This document shows, piece by piece, positions 10,009-23,400 of a stretch of DNA of 64,000 nt (the first letter of the stretch is position 1; the number at the start of each line of letters is the position of its first letter). Position numbers and translations under genes: made by a program. The stretch comes from Scolanthus callimorphus. Its lineage: Eukaryota; Cnidaria; Anthozoa; Actiniaria; Edwardsiidae. The notes under the pieces are model-generated. The model did no database searches, was not told the origin of the DNA, and worked only from the letters and a program-made list of their open reading frames with translations. The stretch covers positions 21,066,507-21,130,506 of the forward strand of contig CM066922.1 of the NCBI GenBank assembly GCA_033964015.1, given 5' to 3'.

Positions 10009-13000
10009 ATGGGCAAGAAAAGCAAGAGGCACGGCCATGGCGCACAGAAAAAGAATAAACCAAGACAGCATTCAGATTCAAGCACAGAATTATTATCAAC
10101 TACCGGTAAGACAGCTTACACAACATCAACAAGCCCGGGGGGGGGGGGGGGGGGGGGGGTTACTCCCTTACAAGAGCTATACGGGTATAGCGATTTCTTC
10201 CTCCAGCCGATAGAACGGGGTACCCTTTAGGAACCGTCCTCTTGAATGAGGTATGATAATGAAGACCACCCAGTATAAAAATCTTCAAGGAAGCGACCCG
10301 GCGGTCACCCGGAGAACTGGTCTCACACCCAGTTAAACATTACTCAGCATTGCTGTACAACCTTGAAAACATGGTTTTACTGTACATTCACAATAGTTCA
10401 ACATGTTGAATTGGTTTTGTATTTTGCTTGAATGACCAGGGTTGGAAATTGTGACCAGGTGGTCGCCTGGGCAACCGCAAATCACGGCAAGGCGACTAAA
10501 AATTTCAACTTAGGCACCAGCAGGCGACTGAACATTTTGGTACTCTTTCCAAGCTGGATGCCACCTGGCGACCAAAAGTTATGTTCAGACGACCAGTTTT
10601 GTGCACTTGGTCGCTAGCTGGCGACTAAGAAAACTAGTTAATTTCCAGCGATTCAAATGTTGAACTGGTTTTGCTCCAGGCCTATACCACAACTGCACCC
10701 CCCTGGGTTTCCCCGTGATGTTTTAGACTTCTTTGAAAATGACAGACAAACAACAGTACACCCAACGGAACCAATCAGAATTCAAGTCTGATTTGACACA
10801 CAACTGTCATATTGATGGTTTGCAACCATCCCATTGGGAATAAAACACAAAAGCGCAGCGGCCATGTTGGCGGACAGAACAAAGGGAGCAAATGAACTTC
10901 TTTTGTTCTTTTCCAACGACATGGCCGCCTGTGACGTCACATGCAAACCAAGAATTAACAAGAGTAATTTTATGCAATCGTTCATTCTTTTCGTTGTCAC
11001 TGTTAGGAAGCAAGAAATGTCCTCACATTACTAAAGCTGTCAAGCTCGGAGTCCTGCAAAACCACATTCCACATGTGAAGCTTGGGCAGTGTTCTGTAAG
11101 TGGTACACAAAGTAAAGTTGATGTTGGCAAAGTCAAACCATGTGGTAGTGCATGTACTGTGTACTATGACGTTTTAGTGAATTGGTTGAACTGTGGTCTA
11201 TGAAATATGTAAAGTAAATGATCACAGTTGAGAAAGCAATCTAAGCGACCACTAAAATGTGACAACCTGAAAAACTAAAATTTCAGGCTTCAACCAGGAA
11301 TTGAATTTCTCTTCACACAGCAAATTTTCATTGATTGTAAGTCATGGATGCTTGTATTTTCAGGTCTGCAATGAAGCTCCTGTGGAAGAAACAAGTATTT
11401 GTATTTGTTTGAGATGTGGCAAACAGGTAAGCATATTGAACATGTAAAATTAAATCTAAATCCATCTTTATCTCATAGAATTTTATCTCATAGAATTTTG
11501 ATCCATCCTTTTGTTCTAGAACTGGTTTAAGTTTCTTACCGCATTAAATCAACACAGCAAACAGATCATAATCATTGTGAGACCTATAGGGGTAGCGATG
11601 GGTAGCTTAAAATTTTGCAGTCTCGGAGTCTCGAATTTTTATTTTATCAAGCAAAGCATGATACGGTCAGATGCAGGGACGTCAACCCCATGCAGGACTC
11701 AAAACATTTGGAGATGTCCACCACACCCAATCCATCTGACAGTGATGAGCTGCCTTGAAATGGTGAAATTTTGTGCAATTCTCCCGGGAGAAATACAGTA
11801 AATGTATGGCAGTCGTCTTGAATGTTTCCCAGGAGACGAAGCGAAAAGGCTCAGATTTTGAAATTTGTCAAAAGTCTTGGGCTCGGATTCTGAAACACAG
11901 GTCTTGGCGTCTCTGCAAGTTTTGGATTTACCCATCGCTACCCCTACCTATCAGTCACAGGGTCTTTAAGTTTTATTTCTAACTTTTGCTTTGTTTGTCA
12001 AGTAGAGGCTTATTGTCTGTAAAGTTGGGGTAACTAGTTTCCTTGACTATAAAATAAAATATTTAAAAAAAATTGTGTTGCACAGCACATTCTGTTTGTG
12101 GTCTGTCCCGCACGAAAATGTCTGGGCTGACAAGAGCCTGAATTCGGCCTGACAAATAAGCAGGACATTAGCCGGTCAGAAGCATTACATGAGCCTGACG
12201 GACACTAGCGGGAACTAGAATGACACGAGCATGACAGAGAGCAGGAAAAAGAGCGTGAACTAGCGTTGCAAGAGCCTGACAACATCGACCGTGAATAGCG
12301 CCTGACATAGCGGTACGGATCCATCATCGCCTCAGAATAAAGCAACGATATTATTGGTGCAAATCCATCATCACCTTGGTGCCGTCAGACCTGTTTACTG
12401 CCGGAAAACTACTACTTTTGATTCACTTTTGACAGAGTCGCAAATCAGGAAATATTTTACTAACAGGAGAAAACCGAACATGTTATCTAATAATAACTTA
12501 CTTGGCCGAAACTCACGCAAAAAGCGTTATCAGCTGATGCAAAGGTAAATTATCTCTCTCCAATTTATGAATATCATGACACAGACCCTTTGCACCGTAG
12601 AGATAATATGTTAGGTTTTCTCCTGTTACTAAAAGAACGCAACACAAAGTTTATTTTACACGAACTGGTATTGCACGAGACTAGAAATGAAATTATTTCT
12701 ATTTAACGTAGCCGATCCCCTTTTGCCGTTTCACATTTTTTGTCGCATGTATATTTTATCAGTTGTTCGCGTGAGTCGTCGAACAGTATGCTATTTAATT
12801 ACCTGTTAACTTCACATTCGAGATTCAAGAAAAATAATAACTAAAAATAGCCAAAATGTGCGTTTCTAATGTGTTTTTTTTACAATTACAGCGCTTTACT
12901 CAGCGGAGCTAGCTTATGCACGTATCTCATGTGGTTGTTTCTTTACAATAACAGCGATACTCAGCGGATTCAGGTTGTTTGCGTGTGTCGTGTTGTACTC

Positions 13001-16000
13001 GGAGCAAGCTGATAGCTCATATATTTACTTCACAGTTGGGAAACGAGAAAAATAACGCGAGACGCGCATCTCAATGCGTTTGTTTCTTTACAATTACAGT
13101 GTCATTTCCTTATGAAGTAACGCGTTTCTAGTGATCTATGGCCGAAAACTGTAGGTCCGTTATACACAACTATTTAAAATGGCGTGATTTTAGAGTTGTT
13201 TGAGTCGAATTTGCCCTTTTTCAAACTGTCAAAAAGCCGCTTAGGCAATCACAAAATCTTCAGTGTTTGCCTGCCGCATCCACTTTTATTTGTGATACAA
13301 ATGTTAGACATTGCTAGTACAAGTCAAAGTGCACTTACCTTTCTTCTCGACACTTCTTTATACCATCCCCTTCAATCAGACTCGACTGCTTTGACTGCTT
13401 TAGGTGGTTCGAAGGGCCTCGAAATTTAAACTTGTTTTTGAGAAGGACCATATGTCAACTCGTTTTGTTGAGCTCAGTACACACAAGAGAAATCCATTTG
13501 GTTATTTGTTGCTTTTCCGCCATTTAGCTAGCAAGACCTTTTAGTAAAATCTCCCCCATTGCATCGCGCTTCGTTTTTCACGAAATGGCAACCGTAACTG
13601 AAAATCGTTATCAGTCCGCCAAAATGGCACTGTAATTATATAGCATACCATGTTATGTTTAATAAAAAAACAAAGGTTATCTCAGAATGTCAAATATGCA
13701 CACCAACACACAGCAAACGTTTTGTCAGTGTGCGGTCCTGCTCGTGTCAGGCTTATCAATAACGATGTGCAATTACCACGAAAATAAGGCTCTTGCGATG
13801 CTCGTGTCACGCTCTTGTCAGGCAGGGCAGTACTAGGGCATGAGCCTGACACTGTCTTGCTAAGCACTCACGAGCAGGACAGATTTTATGTCAGGCTCGT
13901 GTCCTTTCGAAGTCAGGTCCTTACAGCGGGATTTTGACCGGAGTCAGGCGGGATTCTGGCTATGTCTGGGTCAAAACTTTCGTACGGGGTAACACTTTAT
14001 TTTTTAAATTGTTAGGGCTGTGATCGATACAGTAGGGATAAGCATGGTTTAACCCACTACCAGGACACACCCTCCCATTGTATAACAGCCAATCTACACA
14101 CAATGATGGTCTGGTAAGTCTCTACTAGTTTTGGTTATAAAATACAGAGATGATACTCCCTGTTTTCATTAGTAACATTTGTGTAGTGGAGGTTTTTTTT
14201 GTACCATGATGCTGGCATAAGCAATGCAACCAGATTAGTTACATAAATTGTGCATCTCCACATCCAATAGTGCCCCCAAGGGCCTCAATTTTCCAAATGC
14301 TCTTATTATATTGCTTTGTTTTTATCATGTACTTGAGATTAGGTGTTGCTTATTAAATAATTGTTATCCTACAGGTGTTATGCATGTGATGTGGAGATTC
14401 CAGTTGTTCCTAATACTGACCTACATGAGTGCATCAAGTTGGTTTTGAAAGCCATGAAGCTTGATGGAAAATCACCTGCTAATAAATCAGGTATTCCTCA
14501 ACCCCCAGAATACATCAGGGAAAGCTTTCCAACTTGGAAATGACATATGATATCAGTACTGCTTTCTCTTAAAGAATGCCTGTTGACAACCGCCATGCAT
14601 CGCAGCCCATGTTTAGATTTTCCTATCATGACATGAAAATGCTAGCAGCAAGCGTGACTAAATAATATCATCTTTTGATTTTGGATTATTCTGAGTTGCC
14701 TGTCAACCTCCATGCAACACAGTCCATGTATCATTTATGTATCAGTATGAAAATGCTAGCAGCGAGTGTGATCAACAGCTTTGATTATGGATGATTTGTA
14801 TCTGCTAAATGTGTTGTCCAGTTGAATTAAAGGGACATGGTCACCTAGAAAACACTAAAATAATTATTGTCACAAAATACAAAAATATTCTCTGAAATTG
14901 AAAGAGTCAGTTTAAAGAAAGAAGTACAGAAAATTTAAGTGGATTACGATGAACGATTGCTGAGATATGAGCGAATTAAGATGGCAAAATTAGTATGTTT
15001 GAAAAAGATTGAGGTAAACCGATTTCAAAAGAGTCGGATTTTCTCATGTAAGCTGTAATTACAATCCGCAAATATCTTTGCAATCCTACATCGAAATGAC
15101 CTCAAATTTTCACCGTGTCAAGTTGAAAGCATTCTTTACAAATTTGACTTGTTATTTTTATTATTTGTGATATTATATTTTTGATGTTTTCGGTGACCAT
15201 GTCCCTTTAAGACCATTCTCAAACCCAGAGCTCCCTGTCTCATCACCACGCAGGGGAGGCTCTGGTGACAGCCATTGATGCATGCGCGAGATTTGATACA
15301 AATCCGTTGAGAGAAAAACAAAATCTGCAAAGGCCTTCAAATGGATGTCCCCAGAGCCTCCCCTGCGAGCAGACAAGCTGGGGAGCTCTGGGTATGAGAA
15401 AGAATTAAGTCAGGTCAAATTATAAGACAACTGTCTACCTTTCTCAGACAGCACCTTGATACCAAGGTTGGTTCTGCATGATGTGACACAAGATCAAGAA
15501 CTCATGGCCAAACACTATAATCATCACCCTTCTCACCAGAGAGTCAAGGTAACAATTATTAAGAATTGGCCCCATTCAGGTGATGGGTTAGAATAGTCCA
15601 GTTTCGATACAGGGTACTCCCTATATTAGGATGGTAGTTATATATATCACCGTCATATTTTTAGGGGTTAAAATCAGTGATACTTTTTTAGGGGTTCTTT
15701 GAACAAAAACGGTATGCTGGAGAAAATCCAGTATTTTAGGGGTTCTTGGGACTAAAATGGTACACTGAAGGTATTTAGGACGGAGGAGTATTTTTTAGGG
15801 TGGAATTTTTTTGTGACAGGTATTTTTTAGGGTGGAAATTTGGGCTTCCTAATGGTCATCACTACCATTTTAGCCTTCAAATACCCCCCACCTCCACCCC
15901 CAGGACTTTCTTCAAGAATTACCCAAAAGCAGTTGCCAACCAATGGGAGTGCCCTGATTTCTTTAACAAAGTAACAAAGCAAATTTAGTTATCATTTTGT

Positions 16001-17436
16001 TTTCCAGGGTCTGGTGAATTTAGGAAACACTTGTTTCTTCAATGCTGTTATGCAGGTAAACAAGTTTTCTTCATCTCAATGCAGTAATCCTGATGCTTGG
16101 GAATCAGGGCTGGAAATCAAGAAAAAAAAAACGAGGTCGCATTTTGGACAATAATTTCAATTTTTAGAGGCATTTTACAGACTGTTTGTGACAAAATTGC
16201 TTAAATTTTAGTCGCAAATTAAAAACGTTGAGTCGCAAAAGCGACTTATACAGGCTCAATTTCCAGCCATGGTACTTACTACACATTGCTTAGAAACATT
16301 TTTTGTCAGAACAATGTCTATCCAGAAGCACCTGCTCTCTACAAAAAATACCCTACATTATATTATTATTAGAATTACAATTTATTACTTTCTCAACAGA
16401 ATTTGTTTCAGACAGAGCTTCTCCATATAGCCATGACTTGTGCTAGTCAAGACGAGTTTTCTCACGTCATCTCAACAGTTAACTGTCATTTGGTAGGACA
16501 TTTAATATTTGGCATAAAGAGCCTCGGTCAGCCATTTTGCCATCCTTGCGCGCCAGGGTCCTTCCCTCACCTCCCACGGTGGTGGGAGAACCCTGGCGCG
16601 AGAGGGTCCTTCCCTCACCTCCCCCTGGTTGGTGGTGGTGGAGAACCCTGGTGTGAGAGGATGCCATTTTACCTGCCTATAACCAAACCAAGTCAGAGAA
16701 AGAATCCATTTCCATTGACTGTTTTAGGGAATGTAGTGCGGTATTCTTGATTGATTTTGGTAAACGGAGAACAAAACTTTGGCAATTTCTATACTGTTTG
16801 TTGCATCTACCCATCTACATGCTCGCCCATGTGCGAAGCTTTGGCGACGCCTGTGAGTGGAAAAGGTAAAAAGTTTAGATGTTTTATTTCTTCCTGACCA
16901 GAGGAACTAAAAAGCTACCGGAATATTAGCTTTTTCCAATTATTATTGTTGTAACAGAATTGCGTACGAATATGTGAGATAAACGTTTTCCCGTAAAAAC
17001 ATTGAAGTTTCACGTTTTTTATTGCGCGTGTAGACGGTAGTTGCAACCGACGGTATGTAATTTTTGTTTTAATATCGAATGGAAAACGATAACAAAGGAG
17101 CGATAACAAGGGCTCTTTTACATGTGTCTCAGTGTGAGTTCAAAGGACAGAGAATTTCTAGGTTCCTAGTTTTCCTTTTTAAACAGTTCCCTCTATTTGA
17201 CACTTGATGCATGTGTGCATGTACAGGGGCGGATAGAGGGGGGGTGGGGGTGTATTGGGTGGATATCCACCCCCCTTTTTGAGTAAAAAAAGTAGAAATC
17301 CATCTTTTTGTTTTAAATAATATAATAAATAAAGCCTCAAGCTCATGTACTAGATAGTTTAGGAGGTGGAATATAGCAAACCGTTTTCAGGGCATTTTTG
17401 TATTTTGTAAGAGCGTTTTCTGTCGTCACTCCAACC

Positions 17437-17468
<32 letters not shown>

Positions 17469-20400
17469 AAAAAACAACAACAACAACAACAACAACAAAT
17501 AAATAAAAAACTGGTCCGCCTCCTCCTATCCACCCCCCTTTTTAAATCCTGGATCCGCCCCTGATGTACTTGCTAACTTTTTCCAAGTCGCACTCTGCCT
17601 TCCGCTTCTTGCTTCATAAACTTGCTTCAGTTTTCCGAGATGGCAGAAAATGTACTTTATTTTTTGTTTGTGTTTGTTTATATTTTCATCTAATCTGTTT
17701 GTTTGTTGATTTATTCATTTGTTTTTCTATTATTTGTGATGTGTTTTCAGCCATCGTTACCCATTCACGTGACTTCACCTGCTGGCTTGCTAACAGCAGC
17801 TCTTGCCAAACTTTTGAATCAGACAAGGAACTCCACCCCAGGCCCTCTCAACCCTAAACACCTGTTTGCAGAAATCTCTAAAAAGTAAGTTGAGGGCTGA
17901 AACAAGTTCAGACTAAACCTGTTTCAAAATTTATTTTTTTCATTTTCACCTCCTATGAAACATCACAACTGCCAGTGTGTTGTTTGCCCACTCATTTTTT
18001 GCCATTTATAACACTCCATTGTCTCGTTGGGTGCTCCTGCTCTACCAACTACTGAGAAAGAGGTGGTTAAAAAAACGAAGGGGTATTATATTGTTCTCTC
18101 AGGAACACAAAGAAATAGCCTCTGTTAGCATGGTGTATATATAGAGCGAGTCTTCGAGCGAGTCAGATAAAATAGCAAAAAATAAAGACACATTGCATTT
18201 TATTCTTGCCGTGAAGTGATACTAGTATCGTATCACTTCACTGATACGATTTTTGTTCACTGCTTTATCACGTGCATACCTGGTCACAGTATATAATATA
18301 GCCTGCGAGCCGGCTCTCCAGTGGGTTTTCCAGAGAAAAATTCGTTAGGGCGCGCGCGGGGTTCCTGTGGCGTCAGGAATCCCGCGCGCCAAAAAATCGA
18401 ATATCCGAAAAAACCCACTGGAGAGCCGGCTAGCAGGCTATATATAATAAGTATCCAAAACACCGTTTTCCTTTTCAGGGCTCCACGTTTTCGGGGTTTC
18501 CAACAACAGGATAGTCAAGAGTTGTTGAGATATTTACTAGACTCACTCAAGACAGAACAGCAAAAGGTTTTGTATTTCTTGTGGATACAATCAGGTCGTA
18601 AGATTACTTTGATTTTGAGAGGAAAGAAAGAGCGCGGCGCGCAGCGAGCTATGTGAGTCGCGAAGCGACAAGCGAGCGACGAAGTGGCGAGAGGTTCTTT
18701 AAAATGACCCAACCAAGGACGAATTTTTTTTAAAGGACAAAGGTCTGGAAAGTTGGGGCAACCTTTGGAACTTGTCCAAAAAATGGAAAATTCGGTATTT
18801 CCGGGAATTAGCGTGTTCCTTTTTCTCCCCGAAATTCTACCTCTTTTCCGGTCAAATGGAAAGCGCCCCAGTGTGTCACCGAAATTTTGACCAATTAAAA
18901 AGAACGCCTTTAATTTTGCTGTCGTGATTGTTCACGTGATTTCTCGAATCAAGACCTTTTCATTTGAGAAAATCAACTGAAAACTTACCGGGATTTTTTG
19001 GCAAATGGAAAGCTCCCAAATTTCTAATGAAAATTATTATTTTTTGTTTACTTTGGATTCTCAATGGTCGCTCATTCCTATCGACCAGTTAAATTTTGGA
19101 CTAAATGCAGCAGTGTATTCAGTGATCACGTGCTCATCGCGGGATAGTGGTTGTACTTGGCTTACAATAAAAACAGTTAAGCCCTGGCTAAAGCCGGGGA
19201 AATACGAGGCACAAAATCCCTCAACTTGTCGCGCAACATTGTTGCGTTGCAAGTTGATGATCAATGTAGCGCGTTTTTCATCTCGCGCCACAACTTGTCG
19301 CGCAACAAAAACATTTGTTGCAGGTTGTGAAAACTTGTTGCGCGAAGTAGAACGCGGGTCTACTTTGAGACACAAATTCTGGCTTTGTTGCTCGTTTTTC
19401 ATCAAACACACAACTTGTCGCGCAACAATTTGCCTACAATTCAAGTTAATTAGCCGGTAGAAATGAGGTGCTAAGGGGCAAAATCTGCCTTGGGCTCGCA
19501 TGTGTGATCATCAAAACAAAATGTTGCGCGACAAAGTTGTGAATTTGATGAAAAACGAGCAACAAACATTAGACTTGCAACGCAACAATGTTGCGCGACA
19601 AGTTGAGGGTTTTTGTGCCTCGTATTTCCCCGGCTTTAACTAGGACACATGTAGCGCGCAACATTGTAGCCGGACACATGTTTCCTTCATGTTTCCCGGT
19701 TTATCCACGCGAGAAACATTGTTCGCGAAACAAATTTTGTAGCCGGGACACAAAGAAATGTTTCTTCGCAAGGCAAGAAACATTTCGTGTGTTCGAGACC
19801 CACGCGTGCGTTTTTTCCTAGTTTAGCCACTCGGGGAAACATGCAGGACACAAATGTTGTGTCCTAGTTTAGCCGTAGCTTTACGTGTTCAAATTACATG
19901 GCTTGTGATTGGCTGACGGGGATACCATTCAGCAGCAACTTATACTGTCATTTTGTCGTTTCTGATTGGCTAGATGATGTATACTATTTGGTGGTCTTAC
20001 TGCAGCCATTGAATGTGACAAGGGAGCAAGTTTCTCATCTTTCTTTTTCTTATTTAACAATAGCGCGTCAAAATAGGAATCCTGAACACTTTTGGCATCA
20101 AAGCCGAAGATGGAGGGACGGTAAAACAACTATCTGATGAAAAAAAGAAACAAGTCAGAGGTTTGTAAATTCTGATATTTTTTGGAGCAATAGAACGTTT
20201 GGAGAACACGAGGAAAGCTTAAGACTCAACGGGCCTAAGGTTTTTACTTTGCATTCTTATTTGTCGCTCATTTCTATCCTAACCAATCACATTTTGAAGT
20301 AAACACAGCTGTGTATTTGGTGGTCACGTGCTCGCCGCGTGACAGTGCTATTTTGTGCCAACCGTAGATTGAATATCACCCTCTGTTCTGTGAACCAATC

Positions 20401-23400
20401 GATATTTGGTTGGTACATTAATAACAATGGATGACGTCAGCATGAACAGCGCTTTAGTGATTGTACTTGGCTTTGCTAACAAAGAAACTAAACATAAAAT
20501 AAACTAGTCACGTGTTCAACGAGTGACAGTGGATTTACTTGGCTGGTAATTGGCTGACAGGAAACCATTCAGCAGCAACTTATATTTTTCTCGTATATGA
20601 TTGGTGTATTTTGTCTCACCGCGTTCGTTTGAAATTTGATCTATTGCATATTTCAGAATACGTTCAACAAGTGTCATCAACCGTGGTGGACAGTGTGTTT
20701 GGCGGCCAACTTGATAGTATTGTTATTTGCCACCAATGTCACAAGGTAGGGTACTAACCTTGGGGTCCCGTACGTTTTTATCTTTCTATCGATTATGTAA
20801 TCACTGACCAAAATCGGCGAGAAAAGTGTTCGGGGTCAGAGATTTTTTTCTCTTTCTCCGCTTACTAGGGCTAACGCTCATAAGCACACATGGGACCATT
20901 TCATTAGCACTTTAGCTTTCACACAAGGTAAATTCCTTATCTCCACTCTGTTGAACTTAGTGCTACGCGGCCACAGGCTTGCCTGAACATCTACAAGAAT
21001 GTGATTGGTTCGTTCCGTTATAACCTTTATCAGTAAAATGTGCACAATTCCATGACAAACGCACGCTTCGTCGAGCAAAATGTAAGTGTGCGAGAATGTC
21101 CGAGCCACTAGGCGCCACAGCTGTCGAAAGAGGCATAAGATAAGTTGTCCTGCAAACCTTGTTAAAAAAGAACGACTTTTTGCTTGGGGCTGGTCATACG
21201 TCTCCTCTATTTTGAAAAAACGGCTACCATGATGCATGATGTTTCCAACAAAGTTGCGCCGGTTCTGATACAGAAGCTTTTTACTAAAACAGAAGATTTG
21301 TTAGAAACTGAAAACGATTATATTGGTGTGGATAAAATGATCTCGAGGATGCCCAAACTTTCATTCGCTTAATAACATATTTTTAAATTCATCTTACTTA
21401 ATTTTTTTCCCCTTTTTCTACTTTTTCGCTTTTTCCCTTTTATGCATAAACAAGTGATGCAGCTCTAATGAAAAATATTAATAATAATCTGTTTGTAAAT
21501 CTAATGCCATCCGCCTCGACTAGTTTTTCTATTTGCGGATGGCGTTACCTTATTTCCCTACTCTATTTATTTGCAAAATAAACTTCTTGTTGTCTCGCAA
21601 AGTGAGGCAGCTGTGCTTATGTCATTATGTAGTGTGTACGACTTTAACCATACACTGTAACTGTTAAAAATCCATTAATAGGAATTGCTTCTTCTGGATG
21701 TAAGTAAAAAGGTTATTTTCTTCTGTGTTTTTCCAGGAGTCACGAGTCACAGAAACCTTCTTGGATCTCTCCCTTTCTCTAACGCCCGCCCAGGTAAAAG
21801 CAAATGTAGAAAATTTCTTATTGCATTTCCATTCATTCATGGCGGGCGTCCGAAACACAAGAGTAGATTAATCTATGTTTAGATTGTAGACTTCGGATCT
21901 TCCTCGATAAATTAGTTGTTATGGATACAAATTGATCCTCTCTCAAAGGAAAGATGTAAAAAATCAGCGCCTCTGTCGCGTTGAACCACACATTTTCACT
22001 TTCGACAACTAATGTTCGCCGAAAATTTAAAATCTATAGTCTAAAAATAGACTCAATGTCTATGCATATGGCTAGACCTAGTGGAGTAGGTGGAGACTCC
22101 TGTTGATGGGCTCCTGATTCTTCTACTCCTGTGCATATAGCTAGACCTGTGGAGTAGATGGAGGCTCCTGTTGATGGGCTCCTGATTCTTCTACTCCTGT
22201 GCATATAGCTAGACCTGTGGAGTAGATGGAGGCTCCTGTTGATGGGCTCCTGATTCTTCTACTCCTGTGCATATGGCTAGACCTATAGTGGAGTAGATGG
22301 AGGCCCCTGTTGATGGGCTCCTGATTCTTCTACTCCTGTGCATATGGCTAGACCTAGTGGAGTAGATGGAGACTCCGGGCTCCTGATTCTTTTACTCCTG
22401 TGAATATGGGGAGTAGATGGAGGCTCCTGTCGATGGGCTCCTGAAATTCTTTTACTCTTGTGCATATGGCTAGACCTAGTGGAGAGTAGACGGAAGCTCC
22501 TGTTGATGGGCTCCTGATTCGCTTACTGCATTGCTAGACCTAGCTGAGTAGATGGAGACTCCTGTCGATGGGCTCCTGATTCTTCTACTCCTGTAAATGG
22601 TTAGACCTAGTGGAGTAGATGGAGGCTCCTGTTGATGGACGGCTGAATTGATGTATTATATCATTCATTGCACTTTGGAATTCAATCCCTTTTGATTTCA
22701 TTTACGTGGGCGCTTAGATATTTAGGTTCTCGTGCTTTGCAGATGATTATCTGATCCATTTTCTGTTTTCCAAAGACAAAATCTTCCCAGGCAAGTGCTC
22801 AACACCGCAAGGCAAAAGGCACACGCCCAGCAGACGAGAGAAAGGTTCCTGAACAAGCTGAAGTTCTTGAGGATACAGTGCCTAATGCTGCAAATAAAAT
22901 GAGCAAACACCAGCGAAAGGCAGCCAAGAAAGCAGAGCGGGTAAGTCTACTGCATCCCTTGCACAATTTTTCACTTGAAATTTGTAAAGAAAATGTGAAG
23001 CAATATTTGCCGCCTAATGCCAATTTGTAGCGCTGTAGGGGCTTACCTCAGTTAGTTTAGTTGATAGAGCGCCGGGACGCGCGGGAGGTCTAGCCTCCCA
23101 AATGCAGGGTGGGTTTCAAAGGAAATGAAGGGGTTGGGCTTCCTGTGTTTTAGGTTCAATGGACGGTAAGGAGATGGGAATCCCTTTTTCTTCTCTTTCT
23201 CTCTCTTCCTTCGAGAGAGAGATGCCATGCAGAGGAGCCTACGGGAGGTCGTAGGTTTGAACCTCGGTACGACAAGCACTCAGAGTCTTAAACAATTGGG
23301 TAGATGGTGCTCTCTTTCCTCCTCGTGTGAAAGTGGTTAGATTTTCGCGTCTTCTCGGAAATTCTAAAACCTGTTACCGTCAAAAGACATGAAGCGTGCC

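Noticed and set aside
13184..13429. 81-codon frame repeated at 34409-34651
   Set aside because: It is shared only because it lies in both copies of the non-autonomous transposon; no transposase motif.
19005..19501. Frames of 151 (+) and 146 (-) codons
   Set aside because: Both lie inside the fold-back MITE and read through its inverted repeats; repeats of the same short peptide in both strands show they are not genes.
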